Shown: positions 44,033 through 54,300, numbered from the stretch's first letter. The stretch is 64,000 nucleotides of DNA from Nocardioides gilvus (GCF_003194605.1 NZ_QHKY01000002.1:62001-126000); one strand, 5' to 3'. The notes: generated by a model not told the origin, from the sequence alone. Made by a program: numbers and translations.

Positions 44033-44455
44033 ATGGCATTTGGTCGTAGGAGCTCAGCCGACACATCGGCAACCCGGTCCGGACCGGTGGACCGGGGGCC
44101 GGCCACCGAGACCGATGCGGGGACGGGGACTGGCTCGACTGGGTCTGGCTCAACTGGGTCTGGGTCAACTGGGTCTGGGTCGGGACCGGACCAGGTGCCG
44201 CTCACCCGAGCAGGCGCGGCGTGGGTCGGGGTCAGCGTGGCGGCGCTGATGGCCATCCTTCTGATCATCTTCCTCGTGCAGAACACGCACCGCGTCGAGG
44301 TGGAGTTCCTGTGGATGTCGACGGGCACCTCGCTGGCGCTCATGCTGCTCATCGCAGCGGTCAGCGCGGCGCTGATCACCGTGATCCTGGGGACCGCGCG
44401 CATCGTCCAGCTCCGCAAGATGGTCCGCTCCGACACGCCGGTCAGGAAACGGTGA
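44033..44455 (+). CDS. LapA-like (DUF1049) membrane protein
   Basis: A 140-aa protein: a hydrophilic Gly/Ser/Thr-rich N-terminus, then two membrane helices. VQNTHRVEVEFLWMSTGTSL between them is the LapA signature. It probably belongs to the lipopolysaccharide-assembly-A fold group and here has no known substrate. GGGAG 7 bases before the ATG. It overlaps the convergent carbamate kinase gene by 14 bases. Confidence 0.8.
   Translation: MAFGRRSSADTSATRSGPVDRGPATETDAGTGTGSTGSGSTGSGSTGSGSGPDQVPLTRAGAAWVGVSVAALMAILLIIFLVQNTHRVEVEFLWMSTGTSLALMLLIAAVSAALITVILGTARIVQLRKMVRSDTPVRKR
44132..44176 (+). repeat. Three 15-bp tandem units inside the LapA-like gene
   Basis: Units at 44132, 44147 and 44162 (GGCTCAACTGGGTCT with one or two changes) encode repeated GSTGS. 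This is an in-frame low-complexity linker array that can vary in copy number. Confidence 0.85.
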
Positions 44456-45350
44456 CGAGGGTGCCCGCCCGGCCCTCGAAGATCGCGACCGCGTCGTCGA
44501 GGGCCCCGATGGCGGCCGTCGCGCCCGTGCGCGCCACGAATCGAGACGCTGCCTCGACCTTGGGCCCCATCGAGCCGGCCGCGAACTGACCTCCTGCCAG
44601 TGACGCGGGAGTGGCACGGCGGATCGGCTCCTGCGTGGGAGTGCCGAAGCCACTCATCACCGCGGAGACGTCGGTGAGCATCAGCAGGACGTCGGCTCCG
44701 AGGGCTTCGGCCAGCACCGCGCTGGTCATGTCCTTGTCGACGACCGCCTCCACCCCGTGCAGCTGACCGCGCTCGTCGCGCACCACCGGGACGCCCCCTC
44801 CGCCCGCGCAGACGACCAGCGCCCCGCTGCTCAGCAGGAGTCGGATCGACTCGGTCTCCACCACCTCCAGCGGCGTGGGTGAGCCGACGACCCGACGCCA
44901 GTCGGCACCGTCCTGCGCGAAGCGCCACCCTCGTTCGGCGCCCAAGGCGTCGGCCTGCTCGCGCGAGCAGACCTCGCCGACGAATTTGGTCGGTTCGTCG
45001 AAGGCCGGATCGGCGGCGTCGACGAGGGTCTGGTTGATGACTGCCGCGACCTGGCGGTGGGGGAGCCTGTTCTGCAGTGCCTGGAGCAGCCAGTAGCCGA
45101 TCATCCCCTGGGTCTGGGCGCCGAGGACGTCGAAGGGGTAGGGCGTGGTGAGTCGTGGGTCCGAGGCGCTCTGCAGGGCCAGCACCCCGACCTGGGGCCC
45201 GTTGCCGTGGGTGAGGACCAACTCGTGGTCGGCCGCCAACGGCGCGAGCGCCTCCACTGCACGACGTACGTTCGCCTCCTGGGTCTCCGAGTCCGGGCGC
45301 TGTCCGCGTTCCAGCAGGGCGTTCCCGCCCAGGGCCACGACGATGCGCAC
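44442..45350 (-). CDS. arcC: Carbamate kinase
   Basis: A 302-aa amino-acid-kinase-fold enzyme: VVALGGNALLERGQ, THGNGPQVG, and KDMTSAVLAEALGAD near residue 208. It makes ATP from carbamoyl phosphate (arginine deiminase pathway, usually with arcA and arcB); neither is adjacent here. Confidence 0.92.
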   Translation of the reverse strand: MRIVVALGGNALLERGQRPDSETQEANVRRAVEALAPLAADHELVLTHGNGPQVGVLALQSASDPRLTTPYPFDVLGAQTQGMIGYWLLQALQNRLPHRQVAAVINQTLVDAADPAFDEPTKFVGEVCSREQADALGAERGWRFAQDGADWRRVVGSPTPLEVVETESIRLLLSSGALVVCAGGGGVPVVRDERGQLHGVEAVVDKDMTSAVLAEALGADVLLMLTDVSAVMSGFGTPTQEPIRRATPASLAGGQFAAGSMGPKVEAASRFVARTGATAAIGALDDAVAIFEGRAGTLVTVS

Positions 45351-45395
45351 CCGTCAGCTCCGGTGAGCGGTCGTGGGCGTGTCCATGGATGCAGC

Positions 45396-45525
45396 GTCAC
45401 ACGTGCGCGCTCCTGTGACCAGCGTCGAGTGGGGTGCGGGTGCGTCTCCTGCCTTCGGTATTGATGGGAGCACGTGGGCGGGCGTAGTTTCGGTTCTGTC
45501 GCGTCGCGGACGTCATGCCACGTCC
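45396..45525 (+). promoter_or_regulatory. Promoter region of the SARP-like regulator with two inverted repeats
   Basis: Within the 223-bp gap 45351-45573 lie GTCACA/TGTGAC (45396-45401 and 45414-45419, 12 bases apart) and GGACGT-CATGCC-ACGTCC (45508-45525). Either could be an operator for the regulator downstream. No convincing -10/-35 pair is visible. Confidence 0.4.
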
Positions 45526-45573
45526 GTCCACTGATGCATGGGGTGACCTCGGGTCGCTCATGGGGGAGCGCGC

Positions 45574-46431
45574 ATGGCCGCACTGAGCATGCAGTTGCTG
45601 GGAATGCCGTGCGTGTTGCGTGATGGTGCGCACGTGGGTATTCCCCCCAGCCTCCAGCAGCTGCTGGGCTACCTCTGCCTGGAGCCCGAGAGCCACTGCC
45701 ACCGGGAACGCGTGGTGGAGGCGCTGTGGCCGGACATGGGACCTGAGGTGGGTCGCCGTCGGCTCAACACGGCGGTGTGGCGGGCCAGAGCCCTCTTCGG
45801 CACCGGACGGGACGAGGTGCTGCAGGTCTCGCGATCAGGGACGCTCCGCCTGGACCGTTGCCGGATCGAGGTCGACGTGGTCGAGGCGCTGCTCGGGCTC
45901 GGAGAGCAGAACCGGGGCGCCGCTGCCCTCGGCGACCACCGGGCTCTCGACCTGCTGGCCGCGGGCGCCCGCATTGACCCGCAGGACTTCCTCGTCGGCT
46001 GCTGTGACGACTGGGCCTGTGATGCACGCAAGCACCTGGAGGTCTCCGTCCTCTCGGCGCTGGAGACTCTGGTCCATGCCTCGACCACTCCGGCGAAGAC
46101 CATCGCGTGGGGCGAGTTGTTGCTGCGTCGTGATCCGCTGCGCGAAGACATGCACCGGCTCCTGATCCGTCTCTACGCCGAGACCGGTCGACGTCCCGAG
46201 GCGCTGCGCCAGTACGAGACCTGCCAACAGGTGTTGCGTCAGGAGCTGGGGGTCGAGCCACTGGTCGAGACAGCGCTCCTCGCCGCAGCAGTGCGCGCCG
46301 GAGTCCCTCCGCTGTCCCCGGACGTCCCCGACCCGGCACTGCTGATGCGGGAGTTGAGTGCTGCTCTGGCTGCTTGTCGCACCGCTGCCGACCAGATCGA
46401 GCGTGCCATCACGCTCTTCGTACGGGACTGA
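45574..46431 (+). CDS. SARP-like regulator (winged-helix plus BTAD domain), head of the CIS locus
   Basis: A 285-aa regulator. Residues 1-95 form a winged helix: LLGYLCLEPESHCHRERVVE, ALWPDMGPEVGRRRLNTAV. Residues 100-255 form the BTAD helical repeat domain with DFLVGCCDDW and IRLYAETGRRPEALRQYETC. The architecture matches the small SARPs of Streptomyces antibiotic clusters, which activate by binding heptamer repeats. It directly precedes the contractile-injection genes and is likely their activator. Confidence 0.85.
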   Translation: MAALSMQLLGMPCVLRDGAHVGIPPSLQQLLGYLCLEPESHCHRERVVEALWPDMGPEVGRRRLNTAVWRARALFGTGRDEVLQVSRSGTLRLDRCRIEVDVVEALLGLGEQNRGAAALGDHRALDLLAAGARIDPQDFLVGCCDDWACDARKHLEVSVLSALETLVHASTTPAKTIAWGELLLRRDPLREDMHRLLIRLYAETGRRPEALRQYETCQQVLRQELGVEPLVETALLAAAVRAGVPPLSPDVPDPALLMRELSAALAACRTAADQIERAITLFVRD

Positions 46432-46446
46432 CCGCTCCCGGCCGGT

Positions 46447-46464
46447 CGGTGATCGAGCGGTGAT
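46447..46464 (+). promoter_or_regulatory. Two perfect heptamers 11 bp apart, candidate SARP operator
   Basis: CGGTGAT occurs at 46447-46453 and again at 46458-46464, exactly one helical turn apart, just downstream of the SARP-like gene and about 100 bases before the first CIS gene. SARPs bind such direct repeats. A near-copy (GGTGAGT) continues the period at 46469. No canonical -10 box sits at the expected 8 bp. Confidence 0.5.
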
Positions 46465-46561
46465 CGGTGGTGAGTGGGGCGCAATCGCCCGCGCGTAGAA
46501 CCGGAGCCATGAGTCCACGGCAGTCGCACCGGGCGACTTCGTGACCCGGCGAGAGGTGATC

Positions 46562-46753
46562 GTGCGTATCCACGTCTGGCTCGAAGAGCGCGAGATCGCA
46601 GGCCTGGAACCTGCCTTCCGGGCCACCCTCGAGCTCTCGACGGAGAGCGTTGCGACGCCGGCCTCGACCGGGTGCGGATCTCCGGAAGAGTTGCACACTG
46701 CGCTCGACCGCCTGCTCGCGGAAGCCGGAATGGTCGCGGAGCGGTCGAGCTGA
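46562..46753 (+). CDS. Small protein at the head of the CIS operon
   Basis: A 63-aa acidic protein I do not recognise. GTG 46562 has GAGAGG 5 bases upstream; a GTG at 46541 is the alternative. The stop overlaps the next start (TGATG). MRIHVWLEEREIAGLEPAF suggests a small mixed fold. Confidence 0.6.
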   Translation: MRIHVWLEEREIAGLEPAFRATLELSTESVATPASTGCGSPEELHTALDRLLAEAGMVAERSS

Positions 46754-47358
46754 TGGCCACCTACCGCGCCGTGGAGGCGGCGAGCGCAGCTGTCGTAGGG
46801 CTGCTCGACGACACCTTCGACGAGACCGACTTCGCCGAGGAGATCGAGTTCGAGGTGATCGACGGAGGGGACTTCGCGTCGGGTCTGCCCTCCGGGGCAG
46901 GCATTTTCGCCTACCGGATCGAGATCAACGGCACCCGCCGCCATCCCAGCGGACGGATCGACCCCACCGGGCAGCGTGAGCTCTCGAAACTCCCTGTCGA
47001 CGTGCACCTCCTGGTCGTGGTCTCGGTGGCGGATGCCCGGACCAAGCTGGCCCTCACCGGATGGATCATGCGCACCCTGGAGGACCACCCGGTGCTGCCT
47101 TCTGCCCTGCTCAACCGGGACGCGGGTGAGGAGCCGGTCTTCCGACCGGACGAGACCGTCGAAGTGGCAGCCGACCACGTGACCCATGAGGAATTGCTGC
47201 ACCTGTGGGAGGTACTGGGCGCTGCCAAGTTCGACGTCGTCCTGCTGACCTACGTCCTGCGCAACGTGCTCATCGAGTCCAACCGCAGCATCAGCGAGGC
47301 CGCCGAGGTCCAGGAGCGGCTGACCCGCTTCGGCCACCTGGAGGCGGTGACCCGATGA
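46753..47358 (+). CDS. DUF4255 protein (Afp16/Pvc16-type CIS tail terminator)
   Basis: A 201-aa protein of the DUF4255 family, which in Afp and PVC systems (Afp16/Pvc16) caps the tube and sets the sheath end. The N-terminal helix (AVEAASAAVVGLLDDTF) and the late ELLHLWEVLGAAKFDVVLLT region are typical. The family match supports the CIS assignment. It couples to the next gene by ATGA. Confidence 0.82.
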   Translation: MATYRAVEAASAAVVGLLDDTFDETDFAEEIEFEVIDGGDFASGLPSGAGIFAYRIEINGTRRHPSGRIDPTGQRELSKLPVDVHLLVVVSVADARTKLALTGWIMRTLEDHPVLPSALLNRDAGEEPVFRPDETVEVAADHVTHEELLHLWEVLGAAKFDVVLLTYVLRNVLIESNRSISEAAEVQERLTRFGHLEAVTR

Positions 47359-48224
47359 CTGAACAAGCCCTCACCGCACGACCCGACGAGGTCCTCCTCG
47401 ACGACGGTCGACGGGTCGACGTCGTGGAGGAGGTGGTGCGCAGCGCTCCGCTCGGGTTGCGCTTCTGGGATCCCGCCACGGACCGGCCGGTCGTCGAGGG
47501 ACTCCTGGTGCAGGCCCAGCCAGAGGCTGGCGGGCCGATCAGCACCGCGCGACCGTCGAGCTCGGGCGTGCACGGGTTCGGGGCGCTGCCGACCACCCGC
47601 GACGCCGAGCACGGCTCGGTCGTCGACTTCGGTGCCCCTGTGCCCTACCGCGTCCTGGTCATCGACACCCGGCATCGGTTCGTGACGATGTCGCTGACCA
47701 CGCAGGCCCCGGTGGCGGGGGTCCAGCCGGTGTCGAGCGCAGTGCCGGGCCACCCCCTCTTCTCGTCGGCCCTGCGTCCGGTCCCGGCCGGACAGATCGC
47801 CGTACGCCTCGACCTGCGCGACGAGAGCCGGCCGCTGGTGGGGTCACCCGACACCTATGCGCCCGCGGCGCACGCCCTGGTCGTCCTCACCCTCGAGGGA
47901 GCCCCTCGCTACGCGGTGGCCGACGCCACGGGCCGTGCACTGGTCCTCGCCCCCGCGCCCGTCTTCGCCTCCCCGAGTGGTGGGAGCGGGCCGATCGACC
48001 CGCAGGACCAGGCGTGGCCTGCCGTCGTCGAGGTGAGGTACGAGGCGCTCACCGCCACCGGCTTTCCCGGTGTCCCTGACTTCTCCGACATCGCGGGACA
48101 AGCGGTGTCGGGGGCGAAATACGAATCCGTCACGTCCACGTCGCACGCCGTGGACATCGAGTACGGCGAGGCGCTGGTGGTTCGCAGTCCTGGCCGATCT
48201 GACCTGCTGGTGACACCAGCCTGA
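47355..48224 (+). CDS. Conserved-looking CIS-cluster protein of unknown function
   Basis: A 289-aa beta-rich protein. VVRSAPLGLRFWDPATDRPV and PYRVLVIDTRHRFVTMSLTT suggest an Ig- or carboxypeptidase-regulatory-like fold in the N-terminal half; no catalytic motif or export signal is seen. Its place between the DUF4255 gene and the sheath implies an assembly or structural role. Confidence 0.7.
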   Translation: MTEQALTARPDEVLLDDGRRVDVVEEVVRSAPLGLRFWDPATDRPVVEGLLVQAQPEAGGPISTARPSSSGVHGFGALPTTRDAEHGSVVDFGAPVPYRVLVIDTRHRFVTMSLTTQAPVAGVQPVSSAVPGHPLFSSALRPVPAGQIAVRLDLRDESRPLVGSPDTYAPAAHALVVLTLEGAPRYAVADATGRALVLAPAPVFASPSGGSGPIDPQDQAWPAVVEVRYEALTATGFPGVPDFSDIAGQAVSGAKYESVTSTSHAVDIEYGEALVVRSPGRSDLLVTPA

Positions 48225-48237
48225 TCCAAGGAGCACC

Positions 48238-50868
48238 ATGCCCGAGTACCTCGCCCCCGGAGTCTTCGTCGAGGAGACCTCCTTCCGACAGAAGACCATT
48301 GAAGGGGTCGGCACGAGCACCGCCGCCTTCATCGGCCCCACCCGCTTCGGTCCGGTCGACGGTGTCCCCGAACTGCTCACCAGTTTCGGCGACTTCGAAC
48401 GCATCTACGCCGGGATCGATCGCCTTGACCTGGGTGCCCCGGTCGACAACTACGTGGCCCACGGGGTCCGCGCCTTCTTCGAGAACGGAGGTCGTCGCTG
48501 CTACGTCACCCGGGTGCGGCACAGCAGCCAGGCCGACGACGCCGGGCACGCGACGACGACCGTACCGACGGCGGCCGGACCGGCTGAGCGCCGCCTGGTG
48601 TTCACCGCTCGTCATCCCGGCCGGGCGGGCAACTTCCAGGTCCGACTCACCCTGCGGCTGGGGGCCAACATCCTCGACCGCAGTGGTGTGGTCACCGGTC
48701 TGCGAGGGGCGCTGGAGCACCAGGTGGTCTGGTTGGACCGGGTCGACGACGGCGGCACCGTGAGGACCGGCCAGTTCGCCCAGCTCGACGAGGTCTTCGA
48801 CGAGACGCGGGGCGAGTGGACCTTCGACCTGCTCAACGCGGCTGCCTCCGGAGGCGGCTTCGGCGACGTCTCCGCCCTGGGTGGTGACACCACCCAGGTC
48901 CGGGTGCTGAGTGTTGACGTGGAGGTCGGGAGGCTGGGCGAGTTCCTGGACCCGGTGTTCCGGGGTGGTCTGGGGCTGGCCCCGCAGGACCGCCACTCCC
49001 TGCAGCACGTCTTCGCCCCCACGGACCGGGCCGACAGATCCACCGAGCTCTCGGTGCCGCTGGTCGTGACCACCGAGAACATCCCCGACGGTCCGGCGTT
49101 GGCCGACCTGTTGGTGACCGAGTCCGGTGCTGCCGCTGGACTCACCGGCACCGGGGTGGTGCTCTCCCTGGTCGGCGCGCGGGGCGGGACGTTCGCCCTC
49201 CGGGTGGGGACTGCTGCGGCCCAGGACGTGGATTTCGACGCCACCGATGCCGACGTACTCGGCGCTCTGCCGGCGGGCTCGAGAGTGAGCGGTCCGGCCG
49301 GGGGACCTTGGGTGATCGCCCTCTCCACCGATGACGCCGTGACGGTTGACCCCACGAACCTGTCCGGTCGGGGCACGGTCGACATCCATGAGGGCACCGT
49401 CTGGACGGTGACGCCGAACGGCCAGAACTTTCGCCTGACCGTCAACGGTCACACCACCGGCCAGTTGCGTTTCAACACCGGGGCCGACGACGTGGATGAC
49501 GCGCTCGAGGAGATCCTGGGGGTCGGGCAGGCTAGGGTGACCAGGTCAACGGGGCCCCTGCGCTTCGAGATCACGCTCTTCGGTGGTCACGGGGTACCGA
49601 TGGCGGCGGCACCTCCCGCGGTGACGGTGTCTCCGGAGCAACCGGTGACGGAGGTGGGCGTCACCGGTGACGAAGGCACCTTCACCTTCGTCGCCGGCGG
49701 TCTTGCCTCGGTCCCGATCGATCCGACGGTGCCCGCCGACGTGATCGCCGCCCTGCAGGCCAGCCTCGGCACCACCGAAACCCCCGTCGAGATGGACGGC
49801 GCCTACCTGGCGGTCCTCACCACCCCACCGGGGCCGACCACCCTGACCGCTGACACCACGCTGCTGGCCGCCTCCACCGGCGCGGCCACAGCGACGGTGG
49901 TCCCGGTCTCCGACCCACTCACCAACCCCGGTGCCACTGCCTCGGTGCAGGCGCGACTGAGCGGGGGCACTGACGGTCCGTGGCCTGACGGCGACGGATA
50001 CGCCGGGGACGACGGTCTGCGGAAGTCGGGACTCGAGGCACTGGGCGACCTGCCGGACGTCTCGATCGTGGCGGCTCCCGGCTCCACCCACGACTACGCG
50101 CTCGACCGTACGGGCGTCATCAACCGGGTGGGCCTGGTGATCCGGCACTGCGAACGGATGCGCTACCGGATCGCGGTGATCGACGCACCCCCCGACCAGT
50201 TGCCCAGCCAGATGGTCGAGTTCAGGGGTGAGTTCGACTCCACCCACGCCGCTCTCTACTACCCGTGGATCACGGCGTACGACGCAGTCACCCGCAGCGA
50301 CGTGGACCAGCCGCCGAGCGGTTTCGTCGCCGGGATCTACGCCCGCAACGACACCGTGCGAGGCGTGCACAAGGCTCCGGCCAACGAGACCATCGCGCTG
50401 TCCGTCGGCTTCGAGACCCACGTCAACACCGCTCAGCAGGAGTTGCTCAATCCCTTGGGCATCAACTGCCTGCGTCACCTGGACCAACGCGGTCGACGCG
50501 TCTGGGGTGCGCGCACGATGACCTCGGACCCCGAGTGGAAGTACGTCAACCTGCGCCGCTACTTCGCGTTCCTGGAGGCCTCGATCGACCGCGGCACCCA
50601 GTGGGCCGTCTTCGAGCCCAACGGTGAACTGCTCTGGGACAACGTCCGGCGCACCGTGGAGGACTTCCTGCTCAACGAGTTCGCCAGCGGGCACCTGCTG
50701 GGCTCCACGCCCGAGGAGTCGTTCTTCGTGCGCTGCGACCGCTCCACCATGACCCAGAACGACCTCGACAACGGTCGCCTGGTCTGCCTCATCGGCGTCG
50801 CGCCGTTGCGGCCGGCCGAGTTCGTCGTCTTCCGTATCGGCCAGAAGACGCTCGACGTCGTGGCCTGA
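48238..50868 (+). CDS. CIS tail sheath protein with inserted bead-like repeats
   Basis: An 876-aa contractile sheath protein. N-terminus PEYLAPGVFVEETSF and FFENGGRRCYVTRV, and C-terminus WAVFEPNGELLWDNVRRTVE through LIGVAPLRPAEFVVFRIGQK, are the conserved sheath arms. Typical eCIS sheaths are 350-550 residues; the extra bulk is an insertion at about residues 275-545, including three repeats. AAGGAG precedes the ATG. The sheath contracts to drive the inner tube. Confidence 0.93.
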   Translation: MPEYLAPGVFVEETSFRQKTIEGVGTSTAAFIGPTRFGPVDGVPELLTSFGDFERIYAGIDRLDLGAPVDNYVAHGVRAFFENGGRRCYVTRVRHSSQADDAGHATTTVPTAAGPAERRLVFTARHPGRAGNFQVRLTLRLGANILDRSGVVTGLRGALEHQVVWLDRVDDGGTVRTGQFAQLDEVFDETRGEWTFDLLNAAASGGGFGDVSALGGDTTQVRVLSVDVEVGRLGEFLDPVFRGGLGLAPQDRHSLQHVFAPTDRADRSTELSVPLVVTTENIPDGPALADLLVTESGAAAGLTGTGVVLSLVGARGGTFALRVGTAAAQDVDFDATDADVLGALPAGSRVSGPAGGPWVIALSTDDAVTVDPTNLSGRGTVDIHEGTVWTVTPNGQNFRLTVNGHTTGQLRFNTGADDVDDALEEILGVGQARVTRSTGPLRFEITLFGGHGVPMAAAPPAVTVSPEQPVTEVGVTGDEGTFTFVAGGLASVPIDPTVPADVIAALQASLGTTETPVEMDGAYLAVLTTPPGPTTLTADTTLLAASTGAATATVVPVSDPLTNPGATASVQARLSGGTDGPWPDGDGYAGDDGLRKSGLEALGDLPDVSIVAAPGSTHDYALDRTGVINRVGLVIRHCERMRYRIAVIDAPPDQLPSQMVEFRGEFDSTHAALYYPWITAYDAVTRSDVDQPPSGFVAGIYARNDTVRGVHKAPANETIALSVGFETHVNTAQQELLNPLGINCLRHLDQRGRRVWGARTMTSDPEWKYVNLRRYFAFLEASIDRGTQWAVFEPNGELLWDNVRRTVEDFLLNEFASGHLLGSTPEESFFVRCDRSTMTQNDLDNGRLVCLIGVAPLRPAEFVVFRIGQKTLDVVA
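49186..49860 (+). other. Three ~82-residue bead-like repeats inside the sheath
   Basis: Three degenerate repeats begin near residues 316, 397 and 480 of the sheath, with key strands FALRVGTAA, FRLTVNGHTTGQLRF and FTFVAGG, each followed by a D-V-x-x-A-L helix (DADVLGAL, ADDVDDAL, PADVIAAL). This resembles surface-exposed beta repeats of phage virion proteins. Confidence 0.6.
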
Positions 50869-50899
50869 GCCCACCCGCACACAGACAGGAGCACCGCAG

Positions 50900-51355
50900 A
50901 TGGCCACCGAACGCGATCGCCCGTACAGCCAGTTCAACTTCCTGGTCGACATCACCGACATCAATGACGCCCAGCAGGACTCGGGCGGGTTCCAGGAGGT
51001 CAGCGGACTGGGGGTCGAGATCACTGCAGCCGAGTACCGCAACGGCAACTACTCGTTCAACAACGTCACCAAGGTCATGGGTCTGTCCAAGGTCCCCGAC
51101 ATCACGCTCAAGCGCGGCGTGATCGGCAACCTGGCGCTCTTCGAATGGATCAAGGCGGTGCAGGCCGGGGAGCAGGAGCAGTTGAAGACGGTCACCGTCA
51201 CCCTCCTGGCCGAGGACCGCACGACCCAGGCCCAGGTGTGGCAGCTCTCCAACGCACGCCCGTTGAAGTACACCGGCCCCACCCTCAGTGGAGCCGGCGG
51301 TGAGGTCGCGGTCGAGGAGCTGGTCCTGGCCTGCGAACGGATCGAGCAGAAGTGA
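50900..51355 (+). CDS. CIS inner tube protein (Afp1/Pvc1-type)
   Basis: A 151-aa tube protein of the T4 gp19 type. SQFNFLVDITDI, the GFQEVSGLGVEI strand and LKRGVIGNLALFEWI are family hallmarks. CAGGAG lies upstream. It stacks as hexamers inside the sheath. It overlaps the next gene by 4 bases. Confidence 0.92.
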   Translation: MATERDRPYSQFNFLVDITDINDAQQDSGGFQEVSGLGVEITAAEYRNGNYSFNNVTKVMGLSKVPDITLKRGVIGNLALFEWIKAVQAGEQEQLKTVTVTLLAEDRTTQAQVWQLSNARPLKYTGPTLSGAGGEVAVEELVLACERIEQK

Positions 51356-54300
51356 ATCTCGACCTGGCGGCGTCGGCCGGATCCGCGCGCTGGCCCGGCC
51401 TCTCCTTCGAGGCCTCGCCAGCGGGCCGTCCGTCCGTGCTGCCACGTCTCGACGTCACCGGCTTCGTCGGGTATGCCGAGGCCGGTCCGCTCGACGTCCC
51501 CGTGCTGGTCCACGACGTGGCCAGCTTCCAGGACACCTTCGGTGCCGACGTGGTCCTGGCTGAAGGCCTGGCTCGTCCACCGGCAGCACCGGCCCGGGAC
51601 CGGGACCGGCGCGTCACCTCATTGCTGGGACCGACCGTACGGGCCTTCTTCGACAACGGGGGACGCGCGTGCTGGGTCGTCAGGGTCGCCCAGGACGCCT
51701 CGACTGCCCGGTTCGTCGTCCCCGGTGTCGTCGCTCGGGGCGGGGTGGGGGATCCGCACGGATGGCGTGCGGTGGTGTTTCCGGCTCGCTCGCCGGGTGC
51801 CTTCGCCGACGACCAGGCGGTCACCGCGCGGGTGACCCGAAACCCGTTGGTGACACTGCCCGGGTCGCTGGACCTGCGCGGCTGGGTGGACGGACGCGTG
51901 GTGGTTCCCGCCTCAGCAGTCGTGGGGCCGGGTGACCTCCTGGAAGTGGTCCTGACCACGGGCCGCACCCTCTGGGTGGGCGTACGCACGGAGCATGCCG
52001 ACGCGGCCGGCCAGCGCACGCTGACCTGGCGTCCGGACGACGAGACGTGGCTCGACCCGGTGCGCGACACCGCACGCACGGGGATCTTCTCCGCGCAGGT
52101 CAACGGACCTGGAGGCGATCGCACGGTGCCGGTCGACTCCTACGAGGTCGACGCCGACGGCGCGACTCGACTCACCGTCCCGCTGGCCCCCGAGATCGCC
52201 CCCACCACCGGTGACGTCCTCCATCTGGAGGACGGGCTCGGAGCCCCGATCCTGCTGAGCGTCCATGCCCCCGCCCACGGGGTCCCGGCCGTCGGTGCGG
52301 CCCGGTCCGTCGTCAGCGGCTGGCCAGCCTGGCGGTTGTTGGACCCCGGTGTCGGGCGAGGCGGACCCCACACCCTGGCCCGCGTCAGCGTCGTCGAGCT
52401 CGGCCTGGCCACCCGTCGTGGTGACGCGGCACTGGGTGCCGTCGACGGACTCGGCTTCACCGATGCCCACCCCCGTTGGGTGGGTCACCTGCCCTCGGAC
52501 CACAGCCTGCACGTGCGTCGCTACCGCAGGAGCGCGGGCGGCGGCCGGGACGAACCGACCGGCCCGCTGGACGAGCTGGTCCGTCATCCCCGCTTCTCGG
52601 CCGCGGCCGACGGTGACACCCCCACCACCTGCCTTCCCCTGGGGCTCGGTGTGGTCCACGGCTCCGCCGGCGTGCGGACCGCGCTGGTGGGCGCCGAAGG
52701 GCCGCGGGCACGCAATGGGGTCGCGCGCCGCGACCCGGACGCCTTTCTCGACCCGGCCCTCGCGGACCGGGGGGCCGAGACACTGCTGGAGGCCGCTCGC
52801 CGTCGCTTCTTCGTCGACGGGCTCGAACTGCGTGGCATCCACGCGCTGCTGCCGCTCGAGGAGGTGGCCGTGCTGGCCGTCCCCGACGCCCTGCACGGGG
52901 AGTGGGAGCAGGAGAGCCCCACCGCGTCCCAGGCCGTGGGCGCGCCGCGGCTGACCTTCCTGCCTGAGACCACGGGGGAGAGCGGGCACCTGGTCTGGGA
53001 CGACCCCTTCGCCTCCCTCGATGCGGCCGAGCCAGCTGACTCCTTCGTGCTCGAACGATGCGAGCGGGCCGACTTCGGCTCCGGGGTCGAGACCGTGCTG
53101 CTGGGGGCCGACCCGCTCACCCGTCCGGTCGAGCAGGGGCGGTGCGGACGCTGGTTCCACCGGGTGCGCGCGCAGCGTCGAGGCCTGACCTCGCCGTGGT
53201 CCGCAACCGTCGACGTCCCGGCTGCCCGAGCACCCTTCGACGAGTGCGATGCCGAGGTGTTCGACGCACCCCATGCCGTCCTCGCGGACCTCCTGGTGAC
53301 CTGGACCGGCGCGGATGCTCCCTTCGAGATCGAGGTCAGCAGCGACCCGGTGTTCTCCTCGGGCACGCTCACCCACCCGGTCGCGGTGCGACAGTTCCTG
53401 GTGCCGCGGCCGCTGGGCGCCACCACGTACGTCCGGGTGCGGTCGGTCGCTGGGCCCATTCCCGGGGCCTGGTCCAACACGGTCATCGTGAGCGCTGTGC
53501 CCGCTCGTCGGTGGCTGCTCCACGAGCCCGACGGCCAGGACCCGGAGGCGACGCTCTCACCGGCCGGGCTGGCAGTGCATCGCGCGCTGGTCGTCCTGGC
53601 TGCGGCCCGACGCGACCTCACGCTGCTCCTCTCCTTCCCGCGCTGGTACGGACTCGGGACGATGGAGCGGCATCTCGGTCTGCTGTCAGCCGCCCCGGGG
53701 GCCGGGACGGACTGGGCACAGTTCCACCACCCCTGGACCCTCACCTCAGGCGAGGACGGTGTGCGTACGCTGCCGGCCGACGGGGCCGTCGCCGGACAGA
53801 TGGCGCGCGGTGCGCTGCTGCGCGGGCCCTGGATCGCGACCGCAGGAGTTCCCCTGGTCGGTGCGGTCGGGGTCGACGAGATTCGCGGCGGCACGGAGCC
53901 GGGTGCCCTGCGGGCCGCCGGGATCAACCCACTCACGGTCTCCCGCGTCGGTGCCCCCGGGCTGCGTGGTGCGGGCGTGCGGGCGTGGGGTGTCGACACG
54001 CTCGCTGCCGATCCGGGCGTACGTCCGGTGACCGTACGACGACTGCTGATCCTGCTGCGGCGTCTAGCGCTGCGCGAGGGGCGGGAGCTGGTCTTCGAGC
54101 CGAACGGACCGGACCTGCGTCGACTCACCCGGACCCGCTTCGAGTCGGCGTTGGGGGAGATGTTCCGGCTCGGCGCGCTGGCAGGCACTCGGCCCGACCA
54201 AGCCTACCGAGTGCTCTGCGACACCGGACTCAACCCGCAGCGGGTCAGCGACGCCGGGCTCCTGGTGGTCGAGCTCCAGGTCGCACCGTCCTTTCCCCTG

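Noticed and set aside
44132..44176. CRISPR array
   Set aside because: Units are in-frame 15-bp coding repeats without spacers.
51913..53523. 536-aa reverse frame opposite the second sheath-like gene
   Set aside because: Composition follows the codon bias of the plus-strand gene; no start signal.
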